Shown in pieces: positions 1 to 10,385 of a stretch of DNA of 64,000 nt. The notes below the pieces were generated by a model that was not told the DNA's origin, made no database searches, and was given only the letters and a program-made list of their open reading frames with translations. Every line of letters starts with the position of its first letter. Position 1 is the first letter of the stretch. The stretch is from Nitrosomonas marina. Its GTDB lineage: Bacteria > Pseudomonadota > Gammaproteobacteria > Burkholderiales > Nitrosomonadaceae. Both the position numbers and the translations under genes were made by a program. The DNA is taken from positions 62,001 to 126,000 of the forward strand of contig NZ_FOIA01000001.1 in assembly GCF_900111605.1 (NCBI RefSeq), read 5' to 3'.

Positions 1-2126
1 AAATCAAACGTCTGCTCTCCAATGGTAAATGTGTAATTACCCGTGGTAAAAGCGGCCGCCAGTAATTTTGTTTCTTTGGCCGGACGAGTGTCCAGGTCAG
101 TTAGCGAAAATGCGGTAATGTTGTTAATGTTATAACGTTGTACCAGCCATTGCTGGCCGTCATGCAGGGCCGCCAGGGGAATATATCGCAATATGCCATC
201 CGGTGCATATAGAATGGTATCCGCATTGACCTCATTTAATATGTGTTCTACTGGTTTGATGAGCCAGCGGTATAAACTGTGTGCATAATCCTGTACTGTG
301 TCGTTACGTTCGATTAGCGCGGTCCGGAAATCCAATACCGTCTGGTTCAGTACCTGGCGGTCAATGGGAACCGGGACGTGCAAGGGAGGGGTAAGTCCTG
401 TTACCAGAACCAGTTCGATTCGGTCTTCCATGATCAATGGATAAAGCAGTACAACATGGTCTCCCAGTTGTTTTAAATTGTCACGCAACGGTCTTAATTG
501 TTCCAGTGCGGGCATTTGCGTACGGACCTCGCGGCTGAGCTGATCGATCAGGTCTCGGATTTCATTGCTTTCGATAAAGCTGACAAACCCTCTTTGTAAC
601 TGTTGCTCCTGTTTGATGAGTTGTTGCAGCATTTCGTTTTGCGCGGCTGTGCGTATGTCTCTATCAATCTTGTGTAATGCGGCCAGTTCCTTGCCCACCC
701 GGATGGATTGCTGTAATAGCTGTGCATATTGCTTCTGGATCTGTTGTTCGGGTGATAGCATGGTGATTCCTGCTGCCGTTCGTGTGTTTCCGCGAACGGG
801 ACCTAAAAATTGTGCGGCTTCCTGAATTTTTAATAAATCCAGAATCTGCTGCGCTTCAATCACTCTGTCCTGCTGAAGCAATAAATCAGCGAGTTTGCGA
901 TAAAAATCCTGTACACGGTTTAAATACGCTTTTTGTTCTTGCTGGGGCAGTATCTGGAGTTCTTCGCGTATCGACTCGCTGATATTGACAGCAAGTTTGT
1001 AAAATACGATGGCCAGCGTTTTCTGCCCCGATTGTGTGAACAGATCGCCCATGTTGGCCAATGTAATTCTCTCGCTTTCGCGGTCACCGGACTCATGCCA
1101 GATCAGCAGCGCCTTCTGAAAAAAATCCAGTGCTGGCGCATGTCTGTTCATTTGCGCATAGACGCTGCCGATACTGTCATAAGTTGCTGCAATCTGGATT
1201 CGGGTATGCAATTCTTCCAGAACCGGCAAAGCCTTAAACAGGGTTTCAAGCGCTTCTTCCTGCCGCCCCATTTCGTTGAGCAGCATACCAAGATTGTTAC
1301 GGGTTTCCGCCGCGCCGAAACGGTCGTGAATTGTTTCACGCAAGGCGATAGCCTGCCTGAAGGCATCCAGTGCGACTGTATAATTCTGCAGCTCGGATTC
1401 GATATAGCCGATATTGTGATATGCAGACGCTATACCTGCCGTGTTGCCGGCCTGCTGATAGATGGCCATGGCACGATACTGATGGGTCAGTGCTTTTTCA
1501 TATTGTCCCATTTCGGCATAAACCGAACTCAGATTGGTTTGAATGTTCCCCAAATCGCTGGATGTCGCATGGTCGGCTTCAGCAAATAGCTGCTGTGCCT
1601 GCTTATAGTGCGTAATGGCTTTGATATAGCGTCCCTGAGCGAGATAGGTGGCTGCAAGATTGCCCAGTGTGCGGGCTCTGCCGAGTGTGTCGCTGTTAGT
1701 AACCCGTAATTCCAGCGCCTTGCTCAGATGTGCCCGGGATTTATCAATGTTGCCGGTTTTTTGATGAGCCAGTCCGAGCATGTTGTGCAAAATGGCACGG
1801 TCATCCACGCTGCCGGTTTCCTGCAGTGTCAGTGCCTGCTCAAAGCTTTCAATCGCTGCACTGCTGTTCTGCAGTTTAAGATAGGCACGTCCCATTTTAT
1901 AATAAAGATCTGCGCGCATGGCATCGCCATGATCAGACGGCAAATAAGCCTGCGCATTCTGGTAATGTCTCAGTGCCGCTAGATAATCTTGTTTCTGGTA
2001 TGCCGTAAAACCGGCATGGCGTTCGTGTTCGGCCCGATCGGAAAGCCGGCTGTCGATCAAATCATAAAACGATGAACAGGCTGCTGTAACTGCAATCAGT
2101 AGAAAAGAAATACAGCCCCTGATCAC
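1..2126 (-). CDS. TPR-CHAT domain exported protein, 3' end cut by window edge
   Basis: About 708 codons are visible and the frame stays open to base 1. From the GTG at 2126 the product begins with a hydrophobic segment ending in a lipobox-like TAAC, which suggests an exported lipoprotein. The same frame also offers a GTG at 2174; neither has a clear Shine-Dalgarno, and 2126 is preferred because it puts the signal peptide at the N-terminus. Residues about 30-380 are tandem tetratricopeptide repeats, followed by a coiled-coil-rich stretch. The start of a CHAT (caspase HetF associated with TPRs) domain follows, with a typical 'LRYIPLAALHDGQQW' segment. The catalytic His and Cys of CHAT lie beyond the window, so activity cannot be judged. 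It is a paralogue in architecture of the protein at 7476-10385. It sits 49 bases after the CFI-box gene and is probably cotranscribed with it. Role unknown; a signalling or effector protease is the family expectation. Confidence 0.85.
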   Translation of the reverse strand, partial: MIRGCISFLLIAVTAACSSFYDLIDSRLSDRAEHERHAGFTAYQKQDYLAALRHYQNAQAYLPSDHGDAMRADLYYKMGRAYLKLQNSSAAIESFEQALTLQETGSVDDRAILHNMLGLAHQKTGNIDKSRAHLSKALELRVTNSDTLGRARTLGNLAATYLAQGRYIKAITHYKQAQQLFAEADHATSSDLGNIQTNLSSVYAEMGQYEKALTHQYRAMAIYQQAGNTAGIASAYHNIGYIESELQNYTVALDAFRQAIALRETIHDRFGAAETRNNLGMLLNEMGRQEEALETLFKALPVLEELHTRIQIAATYDSIGSVYAQMNRHAPALDFFQKALLIWHESGDRESERITLANMGDLFTQSGQKTLAIVFYKLAVNISESIREELQILPQQEQKAYLNRVQDFYRKLADLLLQQDRVIEAQQILDLLKIQEAAQFLGPVRGNTRTAAGITMLSPEQQIQKQYAQLLQQSIRVGKELAALHKIDRDIRTAAQNEMLQQLIKQEQQLQRGFVSFIESNEIRDLIDQLSREVRTQMPALEQLRPLRDNLKQLGDHVVLLYPLIMEDRIELVLVTGLTPPLHVPVPIDRQVLNQTVLDFRTALIERNDTVQDYAHSLYRWLIKPVEHILNEVNADTILYAPDGILRYIPLAALHDGQQWLVQRYNINNITAFSLTDLDTRPAKETKLLAAAFTTGNYTFTIGEQTFD

Positions 2127-2175
2127 TCGAAACCGATAAAACGTACTGTTTGCATAGTTGCCGGCTGCACCCACA

Positions 2176-3141
2176 TCAATTGGTATTGTATGATATTCGT
2201 CTGTTTCTTCGCAGTAAGAATGCTGCCAGCAAAACTGCCAGACTCACAGCCAGAACTACAGGATGCTTGACGGCAAATACGAGCGGCCAGAGCAGTGTCC
2301 GTGTTACAGATCTGGCCGTTTCGTACCTGGAGATAAAATCAGCAATCGGGGGCGAATAGGTCTCATAAAAAGCGATGATGCTTCTGCCCCATGCCGAGTT
2401 AGCCAGATGGTTATCTCTGAATTGTCTGAGAGTCTGTACTTCTCTTGCCATTGGGCTGCCATATGCGGCAGTGGCGATAAAGCAGGGATGGCTCTGCCGG
2501 CGGTCGCCAACATTTGGTTGTCCTGGTCCGTATCCCGAATCGCTCAAATGATCCGCGTCATCGGCAAAACCTTGCTGGCCGGTCGTCATTTTTCGCATAA
2601 TTGTCTGCTGGTTTTCCATATTTTCTATCTGGCCTTTCATATGATTTAACTGCTCATGCATTCGGCCTATTTCCAGTTGCAATTCCTGCCGGATTTGCGG
2701 TTGTGCAGTGTTTTCCAGAATGCGTTGTTTGTCTCTAATCTGGCGTTCGAGCTGCAGCGCATTATCGCGCACGCGATTGGTTTGTATTTTTAAATCATTT
2801 AATTCTCTTTGTATCTGTAACCGCTCGCTTTGATCTAATGGCTTTTGAATCAGGAGTCGTTCGGGTTCTCCGGTGGACGTGGGTTCTGCTGCTGGTGTTC
2901 TTTTCTGGATACGTAGCGGTTCCCTGCTGCGTAACGGTTCCCGATTGTCTGGCAGTTCCTGAATTTTCAGTTTGCGTGGCTGAATTACCTGGGCCCTGTC
3001 GGTCTGAGTACGAATATCCGCAGGGAATCGCTTAATCATGCTGTCTTTTTCATCAGCATAAGCGGCTAAAGAAAAAAACAACCAAAGAACGCAGTATGCT
3101 TTTACATAAAGAACCGGTCTGATAAAAGTTGTAGTCAACAT
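2176..3141 (-). CDS. Exported coiled-coil protein with C-terminal CFI-box domain
   Basis: The 321-residue product starts with a signal peptide (cleavage near AYA-DE, about residue 30). A charged region about 55-115 holds short repeats of the type [15 protein letters not shown] heptad-rich coiled coil follows at about 115-185. The C-terminal 100 residues carry '[10 protein letters not shown]' near residue 220, then an 'SPPIADFI' segment, then a hydrophobic helix and a short basic tail. This matches the arrangement I know as the CFI-box C-terminal domain; its function is not established. The tail would anchor the protein in a membrane. Neighbours are the caspase gene 49 bases upstream and the truncated CHAT gene 49 bases downstream, so it is likely in an operon with them. 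Function cannot be assigned; it could be a scaffold or substrate for the adjacent exported proteases. Confidence 0.8.
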   Translation of the reverse strand: MLTTTFIRPVLYVKAYCVLWLFFSLAAYADEKDSMIKRFPADIRTQTDRAQVIQPRKLKIQELPDNREPLRSREPLRIQKRTPAAEPTSTGEPERLLIQKPLDQSERLQIQRELNDLKIQTNRVRDNALQLERQIRDKQRILENTAQPQIRQELQLEIGRMHEQLNHMKGQIENMENQQTIMRKMTTGQQGFADDADHLSDSGYGPGQPNVGDRRQSHPCFIATAAYGSPMAREVQTLRQFRDNHLANSAWGRSIIAFYETYSPPIADFISRYETARSVTRTLLWPLVFAVKHPVVLAVSLAVLLAAFLLRRNRRISYNTN

Positions 3142-3190
3142 TGTGAAATTTCCATTTTTGTTTTGTCCGGATTTGTCGATATGCGAAGAT

Positions 3191-5335
3191 TCAGTGATCA
3201 GGGTTGATCACGCGCATCGTGATACTGCTTCTGGTCCAAGCGGTATCTGTATCGTCGGTTTCAACCGGCTGTGAGACACCGCGCGTACCTTTCAGGTATT
3301 GGTCCAGTATTCTATACAAACCGCTTTTGCTATCGCCGGCGCGTTCCACTGCGGACTGTGTCAGCCGGGACCATGGTACCGGATTGGTCTCCTGCGTTCC
3401 GAAAACAACAATCTGGTCTTCAATATTCAATGGCTCTGAAGCGATAAATGTCTCGCCCCTGGCCGCAAAAACTGCTTCTTCACCCGGACCCAGAGGTATC
3501 GCTGTTCCATCGGCTGGTAAACCAAAAATACTGCCGTCCGTTGATAAAATCAGGCCGCCCACCAGTAAACGAACGGGTGATTTCTCGCTGAGTCTTACTT
3601 TGACATTCCATCTGTAGCAGAGCGGAATTTCCTGGGCTGCAATGGCATTGGGGGGTGCCTGCCGCCAACTTAAATCCTGCGCACACCGATCCTGTTTGTC
3701 AGCCGGTACCAGTTGAACCTGAAGTGTGTCCTGATCTGCAAACAGACTGCCGCCTTCACCACGCAACGAACTCAGTACACGTTGCAGGGCATGCAACCGC
3801 AAATTTTCAATGACGCTGTCTACTGTGTTAAAACGGTTCCTGACCCGGTTCTCCGGGCCACTGATAATGTATTGATCATTGTCATAACTGATTTCAAAAA
3901 CACCATTATCCTTGACTAGCTGGACCATGTTTTTAGCATCCTGATTCTGGTCAAGGCTCGCATTGATCAACTTCGCCTTTTCAACCGTTATACCGCCTTG
4001 CTCGGTGTGCGAGCGAAGTGTGACTTTAAGCATACGCTGGGCGCTGCCGGGTCTTGATAAGACTGCCAGATCGCCCGGGCGGATTGGCGCTGTATCAACC
4101 GACCTGGAAATAATCCGGGCTGTGGCATTCAAACCCGTGCTTTCTTCCACAATGACCACGGCCTTGGCCTTGGTTGGGTCATGCAAGTCAGCGCCATTTA
4201 AGAATCCATCGTACACTCTGAATTCAGCGCCTGTGTCGACGCCGGGCAGAGGGAACCCGCCCAGTTTGAGCTGTGGCGCGGTTTCAATCACTTCCCAGGC
4301 CAGTGGTGATTTTCTGTTTACGCCGGCAAAAACCGTGCGCTGCAAATTTCCCTGGAAATAGGGTATCTGGTAGCTTTCCGCTTTTACCAGCGGTCGAATC
4401 TGTCGGGCCGCCTGCGCATAAGTCAATTGGGTGGCGTTTACCTGTCCGAATGTGGTCAGAATTGCATCGGTAAAGATGCCGCGTGAATTTTTTTCCAGTG
4501 CCACCGTGCCGTCACCTGCGGCAGTAAAAACGACAATGCCGGGCAGTGATTTTGTAATCCAGCCGGTTTTCTGGTTGTTTGCAAGTGACTCTGAGGCCGA
4601 GCCACGCTCGATGACGGTTTCTGTTTCGGTTTTATTTTCGATTTCGGATTCCGGTGGCGGTATATAACGGGATAAAAATTCCGTATCACCGCGCAAAGCG
4701 GTGCCCGAATTACAGGAATCCAGAAATATAGTAATGTGGCTGGTCTTTTGATGTAGGCGGGTCAGTAATTCGTCGAATTCGTCGTCGGTAAAATCCTTGA
4801 TTCCGCTGTCTCTGGCATCATGAAAAACGAATGTTTCATCCATGCCATCAGGCTCGTCTCCATCATGATCCCGTGTTTGTGAGCCGTGTCCCGCATAGTA
4901 AAAAACCACCTCATCGTTCGGCTGCGCCCGGTCGATCAGAAAACTGGAGAAAAAATGTTTAAAATTCGCTGTTGTGGCTGCATCATCTATTAATACGCAG
5001 ACATTTTCTTTCGGAAAATCATAACCGTTCGGGCCGGTCAGCAATTGATAGATTCGTTTTGCATCTTGTGGCGGACCGGGAAGATCGGGTATTTTCGTGC
5101 TTTTATACTGCCCGACGCCAACAATCAGCGCGAGACGACGGATACCGTCTTCTGATGACACCACATTCTTCGCAGTGCACGCTTTGGATAAAGCTTTAGC
5201 GTCAGGTGCCGCATGGCCGTGCGGGGCGTGTATGCCCGACAACAGACAAAGCATGACTGTATAGAATGCGGCGTTTAATACAATCTGTCGGAGTACAGAA
5301 GCATTATGAAGGGTGGAATTGTTTACAGTGTTCAT
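3191..5335 (-). CDS. Exported caspase-like (peptidase C14) protein
   Basis: The 714-residue product has an N-terminal hydrophobic signal (about residues 15-43) that would send it to the periplasm or envelope. The caspase fold runs from about residue 66 ('[11 protein letters not shown]') to about 320. The catalytic His150 is in YYAGHGS and Cys208 is in FLDSCNSG, so the dyad is intact. Such metacaspase-type domains usually cleave after basic residues, but the specificity here cannot be read. The remaining 390 residues are beta-rich. The last part, about 590-690, ('[19 protein letters not shown]') resembles DUF4384-type C-terminal domains found on bacterial caspase-like proteins. The gene follows the FecR lipoprotein by 113 bases and precedes the CFI-box gene by 49, consistent with one operon. 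The exported location differs from the cytoplasmic caspases of known antiphage systems. Confidence 0.9.
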   Translation of the reverse strand: MNTVNNSTLHNASVLRQIVLNAAFYTVMLCLLSGIHAPHGHAAPDAKALSKACTAKNVVSSEDGIRRLALIVGVGQYKSTKIPDLPGPPQDAKRIYQLLTGPNGYDFPKENVCVLIDDAATTANFKHFFSSFLIDRAQPNDEVVFYYAGHGSQTRDHDGDEPDGMDETFVFHDARDSGIKDFTDDEFDELLTRLHQKTSHITIFLDSCNSGTALRGDTEFLSRYIPPPESEIENKTETETVIERGSASESLANNQKTGWITKSLPGIVVFTAAGDGTVALEKNSRGIFTDAILTTFGQVNATQLTYAQAARQIRPLVKAESYQIPYFQGNLQRTVFAGVNRKSPLAWEVIETAPQLKLGGFPLPGVDTGAEFRVYDGFLNGADLHDPTKAKAVVIVEESTGLNATARIISRSVDTAPIRPGDLAVLSRPGSAQRMLKVTLRSHTEQGGITVEKAKLINASLDQNQDAKNMVQLVKDNGVFEISYDNDQYIISGPENRVRNRFNTVDSVIENLRLHALQRVLSSLRGEGGSLFADQDTLQVQLVPADKQDRCAQDLSWRQAPPNAIAAQEIPLCYRWNVKVRLSEKSPVRLLVGGLILSTDGSIFGLPADGTAIPLGPGEEAVFAARGETFIASEPLNIEDQIVVFGTQETNPVPWSRLTQSAVERAGDSKSGLYRILDQYLKGTRGVSQPVETDDTDTAWTRSSITMRVINPDH

Positions 5336-5448
5336 AAATTTCCTTTCGCTGGCCTTAACCGATAGATGAAACCGGGCATGACAGCATCCGGTTACACGAA
5401 TCGGCCGAAATTTTCGATGATGTCAATCTGCATTGCAGATAGATTTGT

Positions 5449-6306
5449 TTAATCCGGATAATTGTCGCTTCTATCATAACCTTGTGATGTGCCGCCGCTG
5501 CTGCCTCCAGACCTGCCACGCAAAATGGCAGCAACAATACCCGCGGCAACACCGGCGCCTACAAGCACTTTAACCCAGCTGACTTCGCTTTTGTAAAATG
5601 TGTAGTTGTCTCTCCAGCGAATTCGCCTTTCAATCTCTTCATAAGAAACCGGCCGCGGTCCGATAATTGAGTCGGCTGTCAGGATAATTTCCTCGCCGCT
5701 ATTGACGATAGCGCTTTGGGCCGGATCGATGAGCAATGACGATTTGAGCAGTCCGCGCAATACTGTAATCTCAGTGCGTTGAGCGGACACGTTGATATGG
5801 TATATGGTATCCCGCGTGCTGGCAGAAGCATGTGCCGTAATGATATTGTATTCACAATTTGCGGTGTCGCCGTACCCATTGCCTACCGAGAACTCACGGA
5901 TTTGTATCGAGCAGATATTGTCATCATCCTTGAATTCGATGCGCGCGCTGCTTTGGGGACCTGTACTTACGAAAGAATTATTTTCAATGTCTGCCGTATC
6001 TTTTACCGGCTCGCCATTTACAAGAACATGGTTACCCGCAGCATATAAAATCCCGATTTCCTCATCGCCTCTCTTCGCCATGTGATTGAAACGAGGGTCG
6101 GTGTTTTCGTCCTGCTCCCAGAATCCGCCCGCACTTGAAACATTTCGGTCTGCAACCGGTACGGTCGAACAACCGCCAAGCATTAATATGAATAGCAGAA
6201 GTAATAGGGTATTGCAGTCAAGCAGAGGAAAAACGGATGAACTCAGACTCGGCTTGTCTTCCTTCCCGACAGGCCATGAAATGAATATGCAGCTTATCTT
6301 TTTCAT
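5449..6306 (-). CDS. FecR-domain lipoprotein
   Basis: The 285-residue product has a long N-region, a hydrophobic stretch and a clear lipobox LGGC at about residue 46. It is therefore likely a lipoprotein. The start ATG has AGGAGG eight bases upstream, which favours it over the overlapping upstream ATG in another frame. Residues about 80-225 form a FecR-type beta domain ('IGILYAAGNHVLVNGEPV' followed by 'STGPQSSARIEF'), normally a periplasmic signal-sensing or assembly module. The C-terminus has a Gly/Ala-rich hydrophobic segment at about 245-262 and a Gly/Ser tail. There is no neighbouring ECF sigma or TonB receptor, so it is not a classical FecIRA system. It heads the cluster caspase, CFI-box, CHAT. 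FecR-like proteins are often found with CHAT or caspase proteins, but the link here is inference. Confidence 0.85.
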   Translation of the reverse strand: MKKISCIFISWPVGKEDKPSLSSSVFPLLDCNTLLLLLFILMLGGCSTVPVADRNVSSAGGFWEQDENTDPRFNHMAKRGDEEIGILYAAGNHVLVNGEPVKDTADIENNSFVSTGPQSSARIEFKDDDNICSIQIREFSVGNGYGDTANCEYNIITAHASASTRDTIYHINVSAQRTEITVLRGLLKSSLLIDPAQSAIVNSGEEIILTADSIIGPRPVSYEEIERRIRWRDNYTFYKSEVSWVKVLVGAGVAAGIVAAILRGRSGGSSGGTSQGYDRSDNYPD

Positions 6307-6731
6307 TCATTTGTCCTCCTGTAGTTGTCTTCTGAATCTATTTTACATAATTAAAACAGGTTCAGAAGATCAAGCCAAGCCAGCCATATCTTCACAGACG
6401 TTGTAACAGGCATTTTGCTGTGTATGTTGCTGCTATTCATTCGGTTCCAGGCCTCGTTTTCCGACCTTTATTACGCGATTCGATTATCACGGGCAACTTT
6501 TCTGAAGGCAAGCAGTTGACTACTGTTATAGAGACAAATGGCGTGCTTTGTCAACAGTTTTCTGGGTGATTGTGTTACTGCATTATTACTGTTACCTATC
6601 TTGAGGTAAGGGCTCTGCTGGGTATGAACAGCTTCGCAATTGCCGTAAATTAAAAAATGATTGAATCAATTCCGGACAGTTGTATGGATGACATCATGTG
6701 CGATATTTAGAAACATTTCTATTGATTCAAG
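6307..6731. other. Intergenic stretch upstream of FecR gene
   Basis: No convincing gene is seen on either strand. It carries the leader of the FecR gene and the downstream side of the small membrane-protein gene. A perfect inverted repeat with arms ttacct and aggtaa and a six-base spacer lies at 6592-6609; it could be an operator or chance. No T-tract terminator was found. Confidence 0.5.
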
Positions 6732-7109
6732 CTAAAGCCTGTCGTGAGCAGGCAGTGCCAGTGCCGCCAGAAACGGTGAAAGCACCACTGCTATCACAAA
6801 GCATACAAGAAATGCGAAGACAGAAGGGCCGCCAACGAAATGAAAAAAAAGACTGGCCATAAAAAATATTATGATGAACAGGAGTATGATGCCCAGCGCT
6901 AGATTAATGCCGGCTTTTCCTTTCTTCGTGGCGTAATAACTATCCATAAAGGCAGTTACCGGCCACAGAAACCATGTAGCCAATGCGTTTCCTATTTTTC
7001 CTTTCAATACATAATCTTTTTTATGCGTTGTCGGTGCAGCGAAATCATATCCGATGAGAGCAATGCCAGTTGCCAAATAGGCAATGACAAAAGGCGCAGT
7101 TATTTCCAT
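6732..7109 (-). CDS. Small multi-spanning membrane protein, unknown function
   Basis: The product is 125 residues with three to four hydrophobic helices (about 5-22, 40-55, 68-90 and 95-118) and short polar loops. One loop is basic and contains a repeated Lys pattern (THKKDYVLKGK and ATKKGKAG). There is no recognisable family motif. It lies between the TPR-CHAT gene and the FecR gene on the same strand, but gaps of more than 350 bases on both sides make common transcription uncertain. A membrane partner of the neighbouring exported proteins is possible but unsupported beyond position. Confidence 0.65.
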   Translation of the reverse strand: MEITAPFVIAYLATGIALIGYDFAAPTTHKKDYVLKGKIGNALATWFLWPVTAFMDSYYATKKGKAGINLALGIILLFIIIFFMASLFFHFVGGPSVFAFLVCFVIAVVLSPFLAALALPAHDRL

Positions 7110-7475
7110 ATTCTCTTTCAGTAATCCTAAGGAATAATGATGCTGGGTTTATACCATACATTCGAAAGATTGACATACTCTCCCGGCAATAGCAGGTGTT
7201 CTCATCTAATTGATGGTCAGGGAAAAGAGGAGCGCAGGAAACCGCGCATCTGTGGATAAGCCGACCAGACTGAACAGGTATTTTGCCTTCGGCTTGTTCG
7301 CGCGGCCATGTCGGTAGCGGTTGGTTTTCCGGTTCTTCACTGAGTATAAGGCTGGTTTCCATCCACGCTGCAATGCCGTCTGCAGTTTCAACAGGAGTGG
7401 GGTAAATGCTTACATTAAACAATATAACTGTATGAAAAACGTGAAACAGGCAGATGCCAGTTGATCAATGAAACA
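7110..7475. other. Gap between TPR-CHAT gene and small membrane-protein gene
   Basis: Only weak open frames occur. A minus-strand frame opening with TTG at 7422 overlaps the downstream gene, lacks a ribosome-binding site and switches to implausible composition midway. I see no supported gene, terminator or repeat here. Confidence 0.5.
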
Positions 7476-10385
7476 CTATTGCCAATTGCCCATGAGAATA
7501 AATGGCGCCCAGAAATAAGGGTGCTCAAACTGTGGTTCCGCGATCTCATCGGCAGGAAGCGATATGCCTCTGAGGCGCGCCTTGCGGTTTGTTTCATCCA
7601 TAATCACATTGCCCTGGATAAACAGCCGTTGTGTTTGTCGAATGGCCTCGGCTTTTGAAATGTTTTTTTGCTCCCTGAGGGTGTAAAACTGCGCCATGAA
7701 TACTGCCGTGCTCTGGTCTGCCACGGGCCAGAGTGTGGCAAGCACCGCATGCGCACCTTTTCTTTGTATCAGTGTGCCAAGTCCTTCCAGTTCTTTACCA
7801 TCCCGTTTTGGATCGTCCAGTTCTCCTAACGCGGTTTCGCATGCCGACAGCGTAACAAGGTCTTTACCGGCCATCTGATAGTCACCCTGCAGTAAATCCT
7901 GCAGACTGATATGGGCGCCTTTGCCAGCCAGTAAAAATGAGCTTATTGGAGAACCCGGCGTGAATTTGAAATGTGTTGCAAGATGGATTACCTGGTAAGC
8001 ATCTCTTTGTTTTAATACCTGTATCAGCTGGTCCGGAGTAAATTCCTGATTCAGGTAGGCGCTGCCGGGCAATATGCCAATTTCGTCTGCAATTTTTTCC
8101 TTGACGATCGCATTTATTTCATCCTCGACGGCAGGTAAATCATTGAAAACAGGATCCAGTGATTCCGAGATGCCAAAACCGGCGATCGACCAGTGATCTC
8201 TCGGTTTTTCCAGTAGCAGATAACTCTGTGCCGCAGCGTTGTACATTGTTATTGCGTATTGCTCGATCAGATATCGCTCGCCGTCGAACAAAGCGGAAAA
8301 TGGCAGGTAACGCAGGGAACGGGCAGGGTAAATCAGTAGTGTTTCGGGCTGGAGCAGATCCAAATCAGCCTGTATCGGCTCAATTAGTAGCTTAAATAAT
8401 TTTTCAGCAAATATTAAAGGGTCGTTTCGCCTTGAAAGTGCTTCTCTGAATGCATGAATCAAATGATTCAGTTCAGGGCGGTTAATTGGTTGCTCGTATA
8501 GTGTCGGTGAAAATGACAAGTTGGAATCAACCAGCAGAATTCTTAGTTTTTCATCGGTATACAGATAATAAACCAGAACGGTATTTTCAAATTTACTCAG
8601 CAAATACTGAGTCTGGTTGATCTCATCAAGGTCCCTGGCATAAAATTCCTTCAAATGGCGTTCCTCTGCGAATGCCTGCTCAAGTTCGTTCAAGAATTCC
8701 AGATAGACTGTCCGGGCTTCCTCAAGTGCTGCATTCAGTTCATTGAAACGCTGTGTTTCCGTTTGTGTCAATATCTGCCCGGATTCTTTTTTCTTGCTCA
8801 GTTGTGTGTAGGTATTGCGCTGTTCGATTAAACCGGACGTAAGTTGATGATAGCGAGTGGCATAATCACTTTCTGTTCTGGTGTAGGTGGCTTTGGTCGA
8901 GTTTCCTTCGAGTGTTTCCTGGCGTTGAATGAAATCAAAATATTCCTCCTCCTTGAGCATTGCCAGGACTTGCTGTGCCTCTGGAAAACGGCCCTGATCA
9001 ATCAATAAATTTGCCAAATTTTCATAAATGACTCGCTTATCCTCCAGAAAACTTTTTTGCAGATGTTTGTTGAGTGCCAGGTTCTCTGCACGCAGGGACT
9101 GGATATGGTTGACTGCAAGCTTGCCAAAGAAGACAGCCAGATCCGGATGATTCAGATGCTTGTGAATATCGCTCAATTTACCGTAGATACGCCAGAGTAA
9201 ACCGGCCTCGTTCAGTTCAGCCTGAATCAGCAGGGCGTGCTTCAAATATTCTAATGCATCGTTGTAACGGTCAAGATCAGTATAAGTCAGGCCAATGTTG
9301 TAATAAGTGGCGCTTTGTCCTGATATGTCCTTGATTTGTTGTTTGATATTTAGTGATTTAAAAAAGCTGTCCAGTGCTTTTTCGTATTTGCCTTCAGATT
9401 TCAAGATAACAGCTAGATTGTTCCAGGCGCGCGCTTCGCCATCACGATCACCAAGTGTCTGCTTTATTTCAATTGACTGAATAAAATATTTTTTTGCTCT
9501 TTTGAATTCTCCCAGACGCCAGTAGATTTCAGCAATATTGTTCAGGTGATTTGCTTCATACGCTTTTGTGTGTGTTTTCCGGGAAATTATTAAAGCGCGT
9601 TTGCAAAACAATAAAGCCTGTTCATACTCGTTCAAATCCCTGTAAATACGGCACAGGTTGCCCAGAACATTTCCCTGGCCTGCCAAATCTTCTGTTTTTT
9701 GCCTGAGCTGTAAAGATTGTTCGTAAAATTTGAGCGCCTCGGTATATTGTCCGCGACGTTGCGACAGTTCTCCCAGATTGTTAAGAGCCTTTGCCTGCAG
9801 CAGGAGGTCTTCAGCCTGGCTGGCCAGTGTCATCGCTGTTTGATAATAGTTTTCGGCGCGGTTAAATTCACCCTGGTTTTTGTATATTGCGCCCAGATTT
9901 CGGGTGCTGTCGCTTTCGAGTTTCAAATTTCCAATCCGCTTCGCAATAGTCCGGGCCAGTTCAGAATGGTGTTTTGCTGCAGGGTAATTTCCCGTTTGCA
10001 GGTATGCCCGAGCCAGAGTGACATGAGTTTCTGCTTTGAGCCTTTGATCGGATGATGCCTCGGCAATTTCTAGTGCCTGTCTGGCCAGATCAATGGCGAA
10101 CCCATGATTTCCCAGGTTTTCATGGACATTGGCAAGACCTGCCAGAAAAGCTCCGGACCATGAAGACATTGATGCATTCTGGCTTGCTTTACTAAGTCCT
10201 TGATCCCAGTAACGCTGTGCGAGTTCGAGATTACCGAGCTGGTACGCGTCCATGCCGAGTTGATAGAGTGTGGGTACGGGCATGTCTGAAATGCGAAGCA
10301 TGGGCGCAGCGCAACTACAGATCAATATCGTAGCAATAATACATAAGGAACGGCCGGGAGATATCAGCAGTTTGCCAAAAAACAT
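7476..10385 (-). CDS. TPR-CHAT protease, exported
   Basis: The 969-residue product is full length. An N-terminal hydrophobic segment (about 12-27, ending in a Cys-Ser-Cys) looks like a signal peptide or weak lipobox. About ten tetratricopeptide repeats span residues 40-430. A helical linker rich in Glu and Gln covers about 480-600. The CHAT protease domain occupies about 670-969. The catalytic pair is His805 in HLATHF and Cys849 in TLSACETALG, both present. The terminal 'HPYFWAPFILMGNW' motif is typical of complete CHAT domains. CHAT proteins are caspase-clan cysteine proteases, often activated when a TPR region senses a partner. The gene is the first of the minus-strand protease island and diverges from the membrane-protein gene at 10614. 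The CIS operon begins on the other side of that gene. Substrate unknown. Confidence 0.92.
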   Translation of the reverse strand: MFFGKLLISPGRSLCIIATILICSCAAPMLRISDMPVPTLYQLGMDAYQLGNLELAQRYWDQGLSKASQNASMSSWSGAFLAGLANVHENLGNHGFAIDLARQALEIAEASSDQRLKAETHVTLARAYLQTGNYPAAKHHSELARTIAKRIGNLKLESDSTRNLGAIYKNQGEFNRAENYYQTAMTLASQAEDLLLQAKALNNLGELSQRRGQYTEALKFYEQSLQLRQKTEDLAGQGNVLGNLCRIYRDLNEYEQALLFCKRALIISRKTHTKAYEANHLNNIAEIYWRLGEFKRAKKYFIQSIEIKQTLGDRDGEARAWNNLAVILKSEGKYEKALDSFFKSLNIKQQIKDISGQSATYYNIGLTYTDLDRYNDALEYLKHALLIQAELNEAGLLWRIYGKLSDIHKHLNHPDLAVFFGKLAVNHIQSLRAENLALNKHLQKSFLEDKRVIYENLANLLIDQGRFPEAQQVLAMLKEEEYFDFIQRQETLEGNSTKATYTRTESDYATRYHQLTSGLIEQRNTYTQLSKKKESGQILTQTETQRFNELNAALEEARTVYLEFLNELEQAFAEERHLKEFYARDLDEINQTQYLLSKFENTVLVYYLYTDEKLRILLVDSNLSFSPTLYEQPINRPELNHLIHAFREALSRRNDPLIFAEKLFKLLIEPIQADLDLLQPETLLIYPARSLRYLPFSALFDGERYLIEQYAITMYNAAAQSYLLLEKPRDHWSIAGFGISESLDPVFNDLPAVEDEINAIVKEKIADEIGILPGSAYLNQEFTPDQLIQVLKQRDAYQVIHLATHFKFTPGSPISSFLLAGKGAHISLQDLLQGDYQMAGKDLVTLSACETALGELDDPKRDGKELEGLGTLIQRKGAHAVLATLWPVADQSTAVFMAQFYTLREQKNISKAEAIRQTQRLFIQGNVIMDETNRKARLRGISLPADEIAEPQFEHPYFWAPFILMGNWQ

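Noticed and set aside
7045..7422. Minus-strand frame of 125 codons after the TPR-CHAT gene
   Set aside because: TTG start without ribosome-binding site, overlap with the next gene, and implausible second half. A frameshifted remnant is possible but cannot be shown.
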